Part shown: in pieces, positions 32,207 through 45,340 of the stretch
Position numbering within the stretch: the first letter of the stretch is position 1
How the letters are laid out: every line of letters starts with the position of its first letter
DNA from: Argopecten irradians
Lineage: Eukaryota > Mollusca > Bivalvia > Pectinida > Pectinidae
Length of the DNA: 64,000 nt
NCBI RefSeq assembly: GCF_041381155.1
Contig: NC_091134.1
Span: 67,808,469 to 67,872,468, forward strand
Direction of reading: 5' to 3'
Program-made: the position numbers and the translations under genes
The notes under the pieces: model-generated
What the model saw: only the letters and a program-made list of their open reading frames with translations
Told to the model about the DNA's origin: nothing
The model's database searches: none

Positions 32207-32329
32207 AATCGCTTAAAGTGAAGTGGGATTCCGTAGGGCACGTGACTGAGTTGCCAGCCGTGACTTTGTATATTACTACTAAGACATCTGTAAGAAAATC
32301 TTTAGACTAAGATTTAGACTGATGCCTAG

Positions 32330-33900
32330 GAGTGTCCAAAGATGATTGAGATCAAAGATCCAAGATGACTGGTACAACAATATTACCTAAATACAGCTGT
32401 ATGTGTTGCTGCTTAACCGTCATTGTCATCAGCCAGGTCCATCCATCTTCGAGGGTTTCAACCTGGAACTCTCTCCGGATGATGGGTCAGTTACTCTCGC
32501 CTCTGCGTATCCACAGCCATTGGGACGCTCTCTCTGCCTCTTCCCCATCTCTTAAATGGCAGTCTTCCTCAACTTCCCCGTGACGCTGAAGGCACCTAAC
32601 ATCCTCCAGCATGACTGGCTGGGGAAGCCTACCTCCACAGGGTCCACACGCATCTCCCTGTCTCCTGCACATTCTAGGCTAGGTTTGCCTTGCTAGTTGA
32701 TTTCGTTGATGTTTGCCCCTCCTTTTAAAACTGGATGAATGTTAGTCCTTTCTGTATTCCCTTTGCCTTCTTCTCTCTCTTTCCAAGGTGTCTGCAAGCT
32801 TTCTTAGCACCTGGTTGTGCCTCCATGTGTATCGCCCTTGAGCCAATGCCACTTCACACGAAGAGATGATGTGCTCTAGGCTTCCAGTCCTGTCACACTG
32901 CTGAAGATTGGTAGGTGGTGGAAGTACACGGTATACTGCTCTTGAGATGAACTGGAGCTGCCATGGCGTGTATTTTCATATCTCTGCCCAGGACAATTTC
33001 TTCTCTTCTGTTTCCGACCAGGTCCATGCCCCCTGACTATCCATTTCTACTGCTTTCACTCTCCTTGCCTCTCTTCTTCTTGCAATTGTTGCCTGATCTC
33101 TCTCTGTACTTGCTGTCTTCTCTCGGTTACATTGGCTTCTTTCAATCTAGTTGTCTGACCTCTTCCCAACCCCTGTCTTCCTATGCAGACTGTCCCAACA
33201 ATATCCTTTTGGCGAAGTCTGCTCTATGCCTCAGATACAGCTTTGTGTCATGACAAGTCTTGCTTGCCCTGTCTTAAACTTCTCCACTAATGATGTTAAT
33301 AGGCTGTAGTTTTGATGTCCGGCTGTATAGTCCTGTTGATGAGAAGCACTGAGGAACCTCTAACCATCTCTGGAGATGTTTACTTATTCCTCTCATGTCC
33401 CTCGACTGTTGATACAGAGATCTCGTATAACATCAATGGACAGGATAGTCGTGGCAGTAGGCCTTGTTCGGATATCCATGCCTTGAAATTTCCTGGTAGA
33501 CCTGTCTTGTCGATATTCCACAGTCCTTCACAAATTTGCTGCTCTACCTTGCTGTTGTTGTTGGAGTCTTTCAAACTGTCATGGTACCATTTCCCATAAC
33601 ACTTGATAGGATTACCCACTATGTATGGAATTTCCTCTCCCTGAATAAAAAGACGAAATTGTCTAGTCACTCAGCCTTTCTTCAGGATCAGACATATAGA
33701 TTTGGCTGGCTTAAATTCCATCCTGGTCCAGGATACTGTATCCTCCAATGCTGTTAGGATCCACCTTGCTTGGACATGCGTTGTTGTCCTGATTGTTAGA
33801 TCATCCATGAATCCCCTGCTCTGCTCGGTGGTTGTCTGCTATCTTGAAAAACATTTTATTATTATCTCCTTCATTTTCAGAATAAAGCTTCAGCTCAGTG
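32330..33900 (-). pseudogene. LINE reverse transcriptase fragment, inactivated
   Basis: Read on the minus strand, broken frames give recognisable LINE ORF2 pieces in the right order. These are a palm motif FMDD with DLTI (near 33800), EFKPAKS, LFIQGEEIPYIVGNPIKC, WYHDSLKD, LLPRLSCPL and, further on, a C-terminal zinc-knuckle-type segment SLEHIISSCEVALAQGRYTW plus ERASQWLWIRRGES. Stops and frameshifts separate them, so no full protein is encoded. It is in the right position and orientation to be a 5'-truncated retrotransposon. The exact clade cannot be named by eye. Confidence 0.82.
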
Positions 33901-34071
33901 TTTAGTATAATTCAGACTAATTGCTCTTCCCAAAAGTCTTTATAGAGTCAATATCATTTCTTGTACATATTGCAAAGTAGTCACATGAGCCATTGAGCCT
34001 CTTGTTGTATTGTTTAGAAGATAACTTACAATCACATTGAGCATGGGCTTTAAAGTAATATGTATAGGAGA

Positions 34072-34681
34072 AACAAGAGGCCAAGAGGGCCTGTATCGCT
34101 CACCTGGTTTGTAATGCCAAGTAATGTTCTGAATACAGGTTCGTTTCCCTTCGAAAGGAATTTAAATATTTACCTCTATTTCCCCAATCAGGCCCGATCC
34201 CTCCTGCCCCAGGGGGTCAGAGCCAAAATTTATACAAACTCCACTTTCACCAAGGATGTTTCTGGCCAAGTTTGGTTACAATCCATGTAGAACTTAATGA
34301 ATAGTAGGGATTTAAAGGATTTACCTCTATTTCCCCTATTGGGCCCCGACCCTCGTACCCCTGGGGGGGTCAGAGCCAATATTTATACAAGCTCTGTTCC
34401 CCTTCCCCCAAGGATGTTTCTGGCCAACTTTGGTTATAATTTATGCAGAACTTGATGACTAGTTCTGATTTAAAGGATTTAACTCTATTTCCCCTATTGG
34501 GCCTGCCCCCGAGGGTCAGAGCCAAAATTTATACAAACTCTATTTCCCTTCCCCAAAGGATGTTTCTGGCCAAATTTGGAGAACTCTATGACAAGTAGCG
34601 ATTTAAAGGAAATGTTGATGGACAGACGGACGGATGACGTACGCCGTGCATATGGCATAAGCTCACCAGGTGAGCTAAAAA
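34072..34681 (-). repeat. Family A element with stem-deleted left hairpin
   Basis: Written on the minus strand the element ends GGTGAGCGATACAGGCCCTC then CTCTTGTT (at 34072). About three diverged 157-bp units precede it. Its left end is TTTTTAGCTCACCTGGTGAGCTTA: the outer arms AGCTCACC and GGTGAGCT remain, but the GGCCC-GAA-GGGCC inner stem is gone. Confidence 0.88.
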
Positions 34682-34682
34682 C

Positions 34683-35690
34683 AAGAACAAACTCAAAAAG
34701 TTAATTTGTGAGATGGTTTATTTATCAGTATGAGAATAAACAATACAATTCACAACACAGGATGTTAACAAACACACTGGAGTTTTAGTATTAATTCACA
34801 CATTTTACCCCAGGAGAAAAGGATTATAAAACCATTATGTTTTTGGTTTTTTTATTTTAATATGATTTTAAACACACCTTAATTTTAAAATCCAATATTT
34901 GGTTAAAACATCTCATGACTGAACCAGTCAAGATATTTTTTTTTATCTTTTAGCCTTGTGACAAACCTTTCAAAAATGTTATTTTACAACTAGAAATATA
35001 ATGTTCTCTCTTATAGATGATGGTGCTATACAAAATAGCACAGGAGCAGGCTATCAAGTTAACACATACATTGCTAAAATGAGTGTTTTGATGCACATTA
35101 CAATGGATCAGTAGTACAACATAACCTATATACATGTAGATTTATCATATATACAAGCTGTAGAGAGCTGCAAGCTTATTAGGTAGTGTTTAAAGTTTGA
35201 CATTCTGGCATACTAACAGAATTTTTTATTTGAACTTGATTTATTCTTTACAAAAAAATATTATTTGTAGGCATGAATTATTAATAAATAGAATTTTGTG
35301 GTAGTAAATCTGAATGCAGAAAGCAGACAATATAAAATTAATATTTACAAATAAAGATTTCCCAAGGAAAAGGTTTTCTTAAAGGGTAACCTGTTGATGT
35401 ATTCAAGCTCGATATCACAAAAAGATTGACTTCAATCAGCTATACAAGTATTGAATAACCAGTTTTATAGTCTCTCTTTTGTTGTTCAAATATTTCTATG
35501 ATCACCAGCATGCCATATTACCACAGCAATCAAATAGGGGGAATAACTCTGCCATATTACGGTGGCAATCAAATAGGGGGAATAACTCTGCCATATTACG
35601 ACGGCAATCAAATAGGGGGAATAACTCTCCCTATTATTAGCATATTCCTGTAATGCTGAGTTCCCTTACAAACAGGCTCTTGCTAATAAT
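34683..35690. other. No gene recognised; includes 39-bp triplicate
   Basis: AT-rich sequence. At 35516-35635 a 39-bp unit with CAATCAAATAGGGGGAATAA occurs three times. No coding frame. Confidence 0.5.
35516..35635. repeat. 39-bp tandem repeat, three units
   Basis: CAATCAAATAGGGGGAATAA starts at 35527, 35566 and 35605, with small changes (CACAG, GGTGG, GACGG) before each. Confidence 0.9.
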
Positions 35691-35694
35691 AGAG

Positions 35695-36281
35695 AACAAA
35701 AGGCCCTGATGGGCCTTAACGGTCACCTGAGTTCGGATACAGAATGAAACCAAGACATATAAACACTATCTATAGGCTCATTAGGCCCTTGAAGTTAGCC
35801 AGTGATTTTACAAATTTGTCTTTTGACCTTAACATCTTTTCACCTATCAAGATATTTGATACTACCATTTCCAGAATTTCAGAAGAAGATTTTTTACCCT
35901 TTTGGCCCTGCCCCTAAGACCCCAAATATATGTTTCCCCTATATAAACTACATTGTACAGTAAACTTAACCCCCTCCCCAGGGGGACCTTGCGACCTTAC
36001 TATCTACGAAGAGTGTTTGATTCTACTACATCTGTAAGTGGAGAAGAAGATTTTTGAAATTTTAGTCAATTTTACCGAATTTGGCCCCTTCCACAGCCCC
36101 CTTGGGGATGGGGACCATATTATTCACAAAAATTGGTTGGCCTTATGCCTTAGAAGTTTTGTGCAAAATTATGGCCGCACGACGGACGACCACAAACAAA
36201 ATGCGATTAGAATAGGTCACTTGAGACTTTTAAAGGCGATTAGAATAGGTCACTTGAGACTTCGTCTCAGGTGTCCTAAAA
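35695..36281 (-). repeat. Family B element, short copy with duplicated left end
   Basis: On the minus strand the right end reads AGGTGACCGTTAAGGCCCAT then CTTTTGTT. The left end reads TTTTTAGGACACCTGAGACG AAGTCTCAAGTGACC. A partial second copy of ATTAGAATAGGTCACTTGAG lies next to the first (36202-36232), a small tandem duplication of the left end. Confidence 0.88.
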
Positions 36282-36650
36282 ATGTCATGGTTAAAACCTT
36301 GACTCTTTGGCAATTGAATGTATCCTAGGATTTAGTTTCGAGGTTGTTCCAGGTCCATTACAAATATAGATTAGTCTACATAAAATAACAGTGGCAAGCT
36401 CTAGATCTGTTGTCTGCTTACTCTTAGAAAGCAAGCATTCAGCATACAGTTGTTTACCTTATTACCTAACTGCTGAATCACCAACCATTACAACCTAAGG
36501 TCACAATAGTCATAGCAGCTAGTTTGTTACTATTTTAAAAATATATAATATGGAAATACATGAACACATACAAATAAAAATACAGGGAAAACAGACACAA
36601 AATCATTCTTAAAAAATATTTATGAATAAAAAAAATCACATTACATACAG

Positions 36651-38116
36651 AACAAGAGGCCCAGAGGGCCTGTATCGCTCACCTGGTTTGTAATGCCAAG
36701 TAATGATCTGAATACAGGTTCATTGTTTCTTTTCTGAAGGAATTTTAATATTAACCTCTAAATCCCCTATTAGGCCCCACCCCTCCTGCCCCCAGGGGGT
36801 CAGAGCCAAAATTTATACAAGTTCTGTTCCCCTTCCCCCATGGATGTTTGTGGCCAAATTTGGTCACAATCCAAACAAAACTCTAGGACAAGTAGCGATT
36901 TATAGGATTTACCTCTATTTCCCCTATTGGGCCCCACCCGTCCTGCCCCTGGGGGGCCAGAGCCAAAACTTATACAAGTTCTGTTCCCCTTCCCCCAAGG
37001 ATGTTTGTGGCCAAATTTGGTTACAATCCATACAGAACTCTATGACTAGTAGCAATTTATAGGATTTACCTCTATTTCCCCTATTGGGCCCCGCCCCTCC
37101 TGCCCCCCTAGACCAGAGCCAAAATTTATACAAACTCAGTTCTTATTCTCCCAAGGATATTTCTGGCCAAATTTGGTTACATTCCATGCGGAACTCTGTG
37201 ACAAGTAGCGATTTAAAGGATTTACCTCTATTTCCCCTATTGGGCCCCGCCCCTCCTGCCCCCGGGGGGGTCAGAGCCACAATTTATACAAGTTCTGTTC
37301 CCCTTCCCCCAAGGATGTTTGTGGCAAAATTTGGTTCCAATCCATGCAGAACTCTATGACTAGTAGCGATTTAAAGGATTTACCTCTATTTCCCCTATTG
37401 GGCCCCGCCCCTCCTGCCCCCGGGGGGTCAGAGCCAAAATTTATACAAGTTCTGTTTCCCTTCCCCCAAGGATGTTTGTGGCCAAATTTGGTTACATTTC
37501 ATGCAGAACTCTATGACTAGTAGCGATTTAAAGGATTTACCTCTATTTCCCCTATTGGGCCCCGCCCCTCCTGCCCCCAGGGGGCCAGAGCCAAAATTTA
37601 TACAAGATCTGTTTCCCTTCCCCCAAGGATGTTTGTAGCCAAATTTGGTTCCAATCCATGCAGAACTCTATGACTAGTAGCGATTTAAAGGATTTACCTC
37701 TATTTCCCCTATTGGGCCCCGCCCCTCCTGCCCCTGGGGGATCAGAGCCAAAATTTATACAAGTTCTGTTCCCCTTCACCCAAGGATGTTTGTGGCTGAT
37801 TTTGGTTACAATCCATGCCAAACTCTAGGACAAGTAGCGATTTAAAGGATTTACCTCTATTTCCCCTATTGGGCCCCGCCCCTCATGCCCCCGGGGGGTC
37901 AGAGCCAAAATTTATACAAGTTCTGTTCCCCCTCCCCAAAGGATGTTTGTGGCCAAATTTGGTTACAATCCATGCAGAACTCTAGGACAAGTAGCGATTT
38001 ATAGGAAATGTTGACGGACGGACGGACGGACGGACGGACGACGGACGACGGACGACGGACGACGGACGCCGCGCCATGACATAAGCTCACCGGCCCTTCG
38101 GGCCAGGTGAGCTAAA
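36651..38116 (-). repeat. Family A element, full length, about 8 units
   Basis: The + strand starts AACAAGAGGCCCAGAGGGCC and CGCTCACCTGG, which is the right end inverted. It continues with 157-bp units (GGCCCCGCCCCTCCTGCCCC, CAAGGATGTTTGTGGCC) and a (GGAC)n/(GACG)n stretch. It ends GCTCACC-GGCCC-TTC-GGGCC-AGGTGAGC then TAAAAA. Confidence 0.94.
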
Positions 38117-38117
38117 A

Positions 38118-40046
38118 AAAAAATAACATGAGAAATGTTACAACCGTTTTCGTACCAAATACGGCACATTGTATACAGCAGTGTCTATCACAACTCACCA
38201 TTTCTATCACGTAACATAACAACCATTGCAATCATCACAATTCAAGTCGGGATATTGGTGGAGGGAGCAGGATCAAATCATGGATTCAAGGTATAAAATT
38301 GTTGTAGAGGGTTCAAATAACTCCCATATATTATCCAGTCATATATAATTATCCCAGTCGTATATTTTCAAGTTTATGATGTATTTATGGAGTTCAGGCA
38401 CTGTGGCTACACATACAGTGACTGTATTGTCTTATCATCATATCAACTTTTTATACATATTGCTATTCAATTCCTGCTATCAACATATCTACAACATGTA
38501 TTTCTAATTAGCTGAACACATTAACCTCAAAATTTTACTTTGATCATTTTTATCTATAAACAGGTTGACCACTTACCCCTACAAATCATTGATGATTATG
38601 TGAATAACATTAATGTATATATTTACCATAATCCTCACAGTATCCAGCGATTACCTCCACTGGTCCATTTGGAACAATACTTGGGAGCATTTTACAGGTA
38701 AATGCATTATAAACTTAACATATTGGCAGGCTGCATAAAATGAGTATATTTTTATTACTGATCTAAATCTGTCTAATGAGCATCAAATAAAGAAGCTATT
38801 ATATAAAATGAAATGGCCTGTCACATTTTTCAGGTCCAGTTTCTCATGGAGTGAAGTCATTTTCATCAAACCCAACACAAATTTAATGTAATAACCAATT
38901 TCTCCATAAATCTTAAAAAAAAATATAATGGGCAGAAAAATAAATCTTTAGAAAGCAATAATACATGCATAAGTATATTATTGTCTCATAATATATGACA
39001 AATTGCATTGACATTGCTCAGGTAATCATACGCCATTTTCAATATGTCCTGTGAACAAGCACTATAGGCTCATAGTATTGATACATGTATATATATAATA
39101 TGAAGCAATATCAAGATTTTATTCATTTTTATCTAGTTCTAAATAAAGCCTTTCTTTATAGTATTGACATGTTTAATAACTAGGTCGTTATGAATATTAA
39201 GTTTTACATATATATATAGATTTAAAAAAAAGAAAGATATATGTATAGACTTTTACTAGTATTTTTTCTACCTTTGACAGGGAAAAAATCTGTTAAAAAC
39301 ATTTTGTTTCTCAGAAAATGAAAAAAAAAAAACTTTTACACAATAGAGTATGCAATTCTACTGGAGATAATCTAATTATCTCCGCTTTTCACACACAAAA
39401 CCATAAAAAATGCATGGGTTAGTAGCTATAGGCATACATAATTTCAAGATTTTGACAATTTTCAAGGGACCATCAATTATCTTTGGTTTGTTTTGTTTGA
39501 TGTCCCAATTATCAGTCAGTTCCATTAAGAGCTATTAGGAGGTAGAGGAAAGCCAGAGTACTCGGAGAAAAACCTCCGATAAAAAGTCAGTGCCTTAGCT
39601 GGCAACTGTCCTGCTTGGGATTCAAACTCTAAACCAAGAGGCGGAGGGCTTGTAGTAACATGTCACAGTCCATTTGTTAAAAAGAAATATAAAGAAATAT
39701 CTTGAATCATAGATTTGTTTTTAAAACTGAGGCTGTTAGACAAAGGCCTCACTTCAAAACCATTTCTGCATGCAAACTTTAAAACATAATATTTCTATGG
39801 AATGTCACATGTTAGTTTCTCTGTTCTAACCCCACTTTGATCAAAGCTAATTCAAAGCCATCAGGAAACTGACTAAGAGTCTTATGGACATATTGTTATA
39901 TTAGTTTTTTCATTTTTGTTGAATATCCATGTAACAGTCATAAAATTTAAAACACAACTGTTAAGATTTTACATTGAGACAGTGGGCATAGACCTTGGTT
40001 ATACTAAGTTTGAAGTCTGCAAAAACGTATATTGTTCTAGAGTTAT
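38118..40046. other. No gene recognised; contains one old SINE
   Basis: AT-rich sequence with no coding frame. A SINE relic lies at 39481-39680. Given the FRS2-like gene on the minus strand to the right, this could be its far 3' UTR or plain intergenic DNA. Confidence 0.4.
39481..39680 (-). mobile_element. Degraded molluscan SINE
   Basis: The + strand carries GGTTTGTTTTGTTTGATGTC, AGGAAAGCCAGAGTACTCGG, AGAAAAACCTCCG and GGGATTCAAACTC. These are diverged forms of a common molluscan SINE read from its tail toward its tRNA-derived head. The tail matches the (AAAC)n and GGACGTTAAT end of the SINE at 7190. Confidence 0.6.
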
Positions 40047-40695
40047 AACAAGAGGCCCAGAGGGCCTGTATCGCTCACCTGGTTTGTAATGTCAAGTCAT
40101 GTTCTGAAGACAGGTTCATTGTTTCTTTTCTGAAGGAATTTGAATATTTACCTCTTATTTCCCTATTAGGCCCCGCCACTCCTGCCCCCGGGGGGTCAGA
40201 GCCAAAATTTATACAAGTTCTGTTCCCCTTCCCCCAAGGGTATTTGTGGCCAAATTTGGTTACAATCCATGCAGAACTCTAAGACAAGTAGCGATTTATA
40301 GGATTTACCTCTATTTTCCCTATTGGGCCCCGCCCCTCCTGCCCCCTACGGGTCAGAGCCAAAATTTATACAAGTTCTGTTCCCCTTCCCCCAAGGATGT
40401 TTGTGGCCAAATTTAGTTACAATCCATGCAGAACTCTAAGACAAGAAGCGATTTATAGGATTTACCTCAAATTCCCCTATTGGGCCCCACCCCTCCTGCC
40501 CCCGGGGGGGTCAGAGCCAAAATTTATACAAGTTCTGTTCCCCTTCCCCCAAGGATGTTTGTGGCCAAATTTGGTTACAATCCATGCAGAACTCTATGAC
40601 AAGTAGCGATTTAAAGGAAATGTTGATGGACAGACAGACACCGGACGCCGCGCCATGACATAAGCTCACCGGCCCTTCGGGCCAGGTGAGCTAAA
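40047..40695 (-). repeat. Family A element, about 3 units
   Basis: Both termini are present: AACAAGAGGCCCAGAGGGCC at 40047, and the hairpin AGCTCACC-GGCCC-TTC-GGGCC-AGGTGAGCT followed by AAAAA. The CCGTCC-type stretch is reduced to a short CAGACAGACACCGGACGCCG. Confidence 0.94.
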
Positions 40696-41203
40696 AATAC
40701 AATAAAGTAAGCAACATTGTCCTCTTGTGCTCCGACATAGAGTTACAAAATACTAAGTAAACATGATACTGAGTAGAAGTAATTTGATGGATTTAAGGAA
40801 ATCTAAAAAACAGTTATTAGAGGATATTAGAACTGATTGGATAAGATCCTACAGAACCAATACAATATACCTATAAACATAAACCACAAGTCAGATTAGC
40901 TCGACTCTTTGCCACATTAACTGGCATCAATCACGTCTGTGGATATATTTACCATTAAGTACATTTTCTAGATACATTTTTTCAAATTGCTCCAACACCA
41001 TATTCTGCTTTCATTCTTGTTTATACAAATAGCTTGCAAAATGTATCTTATTCTAAACTAGAATTTCTTTCATGTTCTTCATCAAATATAAAGGTACATG
41101 ATTGAATATAAAGAAAAATCATGTATACATATCTCTAAAAGAATCGCATAATTAACCAATACTGAAATCTTTCAAATTTTCATCATTTTGAAAAACAAAA
41201 ACA

Positions 41204-42970
41204 AACAAGAGGCCCAGAGGGCCTGTATCGCTCACCTGGTTTGTAATAACAAGTAATGTTCTAAATACAGGTTCATTGCTTCTTTTCTGAAGGAATTCGA
41301 ATATTTACCTCAAATTCCCCTACTGGGCCCTACCCATCCTGCCCCCGGGGGGTCAGAGCCAACATTTATACAAGTTCTGTTCCCCTTTCCCCATGGATGT
41401 TTGTGGCCAAATTTGGCCACAATCTATGCAGAACGCTAGGACAAGTAGCAATTTATAAGATTTACCTCTATTTCCCCTATTGGGCCCCGCCCCTCCTGCC
41501 CCCGGGGGGTCAAAGCCAAACTTTGTACAAGTTCTGTTCCCCTTCCCCCAAGGATGTTTGTGGCCAAATTTGGTTACAATTCATGAAGAACTCTAGGACA
41601 AGTAGCAATTTATAGGATTTACCTCTATTTTCCCTATTGGGCCCCGCCCCTCCTGCTCCCGGGGGGTCAGAGCCAAACTTTATACAAGTTCTGTTCCCCT
41701 TCCCCCAAGGATGTTTGTGGCCAAATTTGGTTACAATCCATGCAGAACTCTAGAACAAGTAGCGATTTATAGGATTTACCTCTATTTCCCCTATTGGGCC
41801 CCGCCCCTCCTGCCCCCGAGGGGTCAAAGCCAAACTTTGTACAAGTTCTGTTCCCCTTCCCCCAAGGATGATTGTGGCCAAATTTGGTTACAATCCATGC
41901 AGAACTCTAGGACAAGTAGCGATTTATAGGATTTACCTCTATTTCCCCTATTGGGCCCCGCCCCTCCTGCCCCCGAGGGGTCAAAGCCAAACTTTGTACA
42001 AGTTCTGTTCCCCTTCCCCCAAGGATGATTGTGGCCAAATTTGGTTACAATCCATGCAGAACTCTAGGACAAGTAGCGATTTATAGGATTTACCTCTATT
42101 TCCCCTATTGGGCCCCGCCCCTCCTGCCCCCGGGGGGTCAGAGCCAAACTTTATACAAGTTCTCTTCCCCTTCCCCCAAGGATGTTTGTGGCCAAATTTG
42201 GTTACAATCCATGCAGAACTCTAGGACAAGTAGCAATTTATAGGATTTACCTCTATTTCCCCTATTGGGCCCCACCCCTCCTGCCCCCGGGGGGTCAGAG
42301 CCAAACTTTATACAAGTTCTGTTCCCCTTCCCCCAAGGATGTTTGTGGCCAAATTTGGTTACAATCCATGCAGAACTCTAGGACAAGTAGCGATTTATAG
42401 GATTTACCTCTATTTCCCCTATTGGGCCCCGCCCCTCCTGCCCCGGGGGGGGTCAGAGCCAAACTTTATACAAGTTCTGTTCCCCTTCCCCCAAGGATGT
42501 TTGTGGCTAAATTTGGTTACAATCCATGCAGAACTCTAGGACAAGTAGCGATTTATAGGATTTACCTCTATTTCCCCTATTGGGCCCCGCCCCTCCTGCC
42601 CCCGGGGGGTCAGAGCCAAACTTTATACAAGTTCTGTTCCCCTTCCCCCAAGGATGTTTGTAGCTAAATTTGGTTAAAATCCATGCAGAACTCTAGGACA
42701 AGTAGCAATTTATAGGATTTACCTCTATTTCCCCTATTGGGCCCCGCCCCTCCTGCCCCCGGGGGATCAGAGCCAAACTTTATACAAGTTCTGTTCCCCT
42801 TCCCCCAAGGATGTTTGTGGCCAAATTTGGTTACAATCCATGCAGAACTCTATGACTAGTAGCGATTTAAAGGAAATGTTGACGGACAGACGGACGACGG
42901 ACGACGGACGGACGACGGACGCCGCGCCATGACATAAGCTCACCGGCCCTTCGGGCCAGGTGAGCTAAAA
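41204..42970 (-). repeat. Family A element, about 10 units
   Basis: The cleanest family A array. Units repeat at exactly 157 bp (ATGTTTGTGGCC starts at 41397, 41711, then every 157 bp to 42496), nearly identical in the middle. Both termini are present. The open frames seen in it have no protein character and follow only from low stop density. Confidence 0.95.
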
Positions 42971-43901
42971 ATAAACCCATCAAAATGCAGCAGGTTCATG
43001 ATTGTTTTACTATTTTAAGGATAACCAGTCTGTCTAGGTTTTAAATATTACCATATTACGACAGACTTGAATTCCATTTACATAATTTTTGCATATGTTT
43101 TGTCTACATTTCTGGAATATTTTATATACATTAACCTGTAAAGTTTTAAAATAAAACCTCCTCTACATACAGTTTTCCAATGTATCAAGATACTTTACTT
43201 GCATAATCGATGCATGTTTTAATACATACACAGTAAATGGCGTTATCATTGAAGAAACTCCAAGTTAATGTTTGGTCTATTCTTTTTTTGTTAAATACAT
43301 TCATTAGTAAACATTCCAAACCACAGACCAGTGTCTATACCTGGCTAAAATATCAGTCTTCATTTGTATGTCAACATTATCATATTTCATCTCTTCTAAG
43401 AAATAAAGACATTACAAAATATGTGGCATCCACAACAAATTAAAGCTTTCACTGAATGTCCCAGATTTTACCTCACTGAGATTAGAAACATCTTATAGTA
43501 TGGACATGTTTCTAACCCTGGATTATAAGAAGTACACTGCTTCATTGGGGAATAAAAAAGTACAAATGAGTAAAGAAGATCAAGGACACATAGACAATAC
43601 TGAAATTGTAATAGGGCACCTGTTAGGATTTCATTGTTTTGTACCAGACATATTAATGTTTTAAGACATACACAATATACCATTTTTATTATTTGTCAAT
43701 ATCGGTAAAACTTTACTTAATTCTCATAGTCTTTCAAAGTTTTCTTATGCTTATATACAAATATATTTATGAGTGGAAGAAAACTTAAAAAATTGCACAA
43801 AATGTATCAACACATTTTTTTCCAGAAGAAAATCAAATATACATATATATATATTTCTTACACAATTTTTATAGCTATATATACAAACACTGTGTTTAAA
43901 A
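42971..43901. other. No gene recognised
   Basis: AT-rich unique sequence between a family A and a family D element. No recognisable motif. Confidence 0.4.
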
Positions 43902-45340
43902 AACAAGAGATCCCAGAGGGATCTTGGCGCCCACCAAAGATTGATCTATGTCTGACAAATGAAAGAGGGATCTTTTCTCTGCTTTTCAAACTTACACTTC
44001 TTTTTTCTGCTTTTCAAACTTTAAACTATCAAAATCCAAGATGGTGGTCGCAAAATGCAATAGGCAGAACTAGGGTCCTAGAGGAACCTACATATGATAT
44101 TTGAGAACAATCCCTTCAATACTTTCTGAGAAATAGCGGTAACAAACTTTAACTATCAAAATCCAAGATGGCTACCGGTCGGCCATTTTGTTGACCGATC
44201 AGTCCCAAAATGCAATATGCACAACTGGGGTCCTAGGGGAACCTACATATGAAATTTGAGAAAGATCCCTTCAGTGCTTTCTGAGAAATAGCGGTAACAA
44301 ACTTTAACTATCAAAATCCAAGATGGCTACCTGGCGGCCATCTTGTTGACTGATCAGTCCCAAAATGCAATATGCACAACTGGGGTCCTAGGGGAACCTA
44401 CATATGAAATTTGAGAAAGATCCCTTCAGTACTTTCTGAGAATTAGCAGTAACAAACTTTAACTATCAAAATCCAAGATGGCGGCTGGTCGGCCATCTTG
44501 TTGACCGATCAGTCCCAAAATGCAATATGCACAACTAGGGTCCTATGGGAACCTACATATGAAATTTGAGAAAGATCCCTTCAATACTTTTTGAGAAATA
44601 GCGGTAACAAACTTTAACTATCAAAATCCAAGATGGCTGCCTGGCGGCCATCTTGTTGACAGATCAGTCCCAAAATACAATATGCACAACTAGGGTCCTA
44701 GGGGAACCTACATATGAAATTTGAGAAAGATCCCTTCAGTGCTTTCTGAGAAATAGCTGTAACAAACTTTAACTATCAAAATCCAAGATGGCTACCTGGC
44801 GGCCATCTTGTTGACCGATCAGTCCCAAAATGCAATATGCACTACTAGGGTCCTAGGGGAACCTACATATGAAATTTGAGAAAGATCCCTTCAGTACTTT
44901 CTGAGAATTAGCCGTAACAAACTTTAACTATCAAAATCCAAGATGGCGGCTGGTCGGCCATCTTGTTGACCCGATCAGTCCCAAAATGCAATATGCACAA
45001 CGAGGGTCCTAGGGGAACCTACATATGAAATTTGAGAAAGATCCCTTCAGTACTTTCTGAGAAATAGCGGTAACAAACTTTAACTATCAAAATCCAAGAT
45101 GGCTACCTGGCGGCCATCTTGTTGACCGATCAGTCCCAAAATACAATATGCACATCTAGGGTCCTAGGGGAACCTACATATGAAATTTGAGAAAGATCCC
45201 TTCAGTACTTTTAGAGAAATAGCGGTAACAAGAATTGTTAACGGACGGACGGACGGACCGGACGGAAGGACGGACGGACGACGGACCACGGACGAAAGGC
45301 GATTTGAATAGCCCACCATCTGATGATGGTGGGCTAAAAA
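43902..45340 (-). repeat. Family D element, full length, about 8 units
   Basis: The + strand opens AACAAGAGATCCCAGAGGGA, CTTGGCGCCCACC (right end inverted). Units of about 155 bp follow, with TAGCGGTAACAAACTTTAAC and the AAGATGGC/GCCATCTT pair. A (GGAC)n stretch and the hairpin AGCCCACCATC-TGAT-GATGGTGGGCT then TAAAAA close it. Confidence 0.94.
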
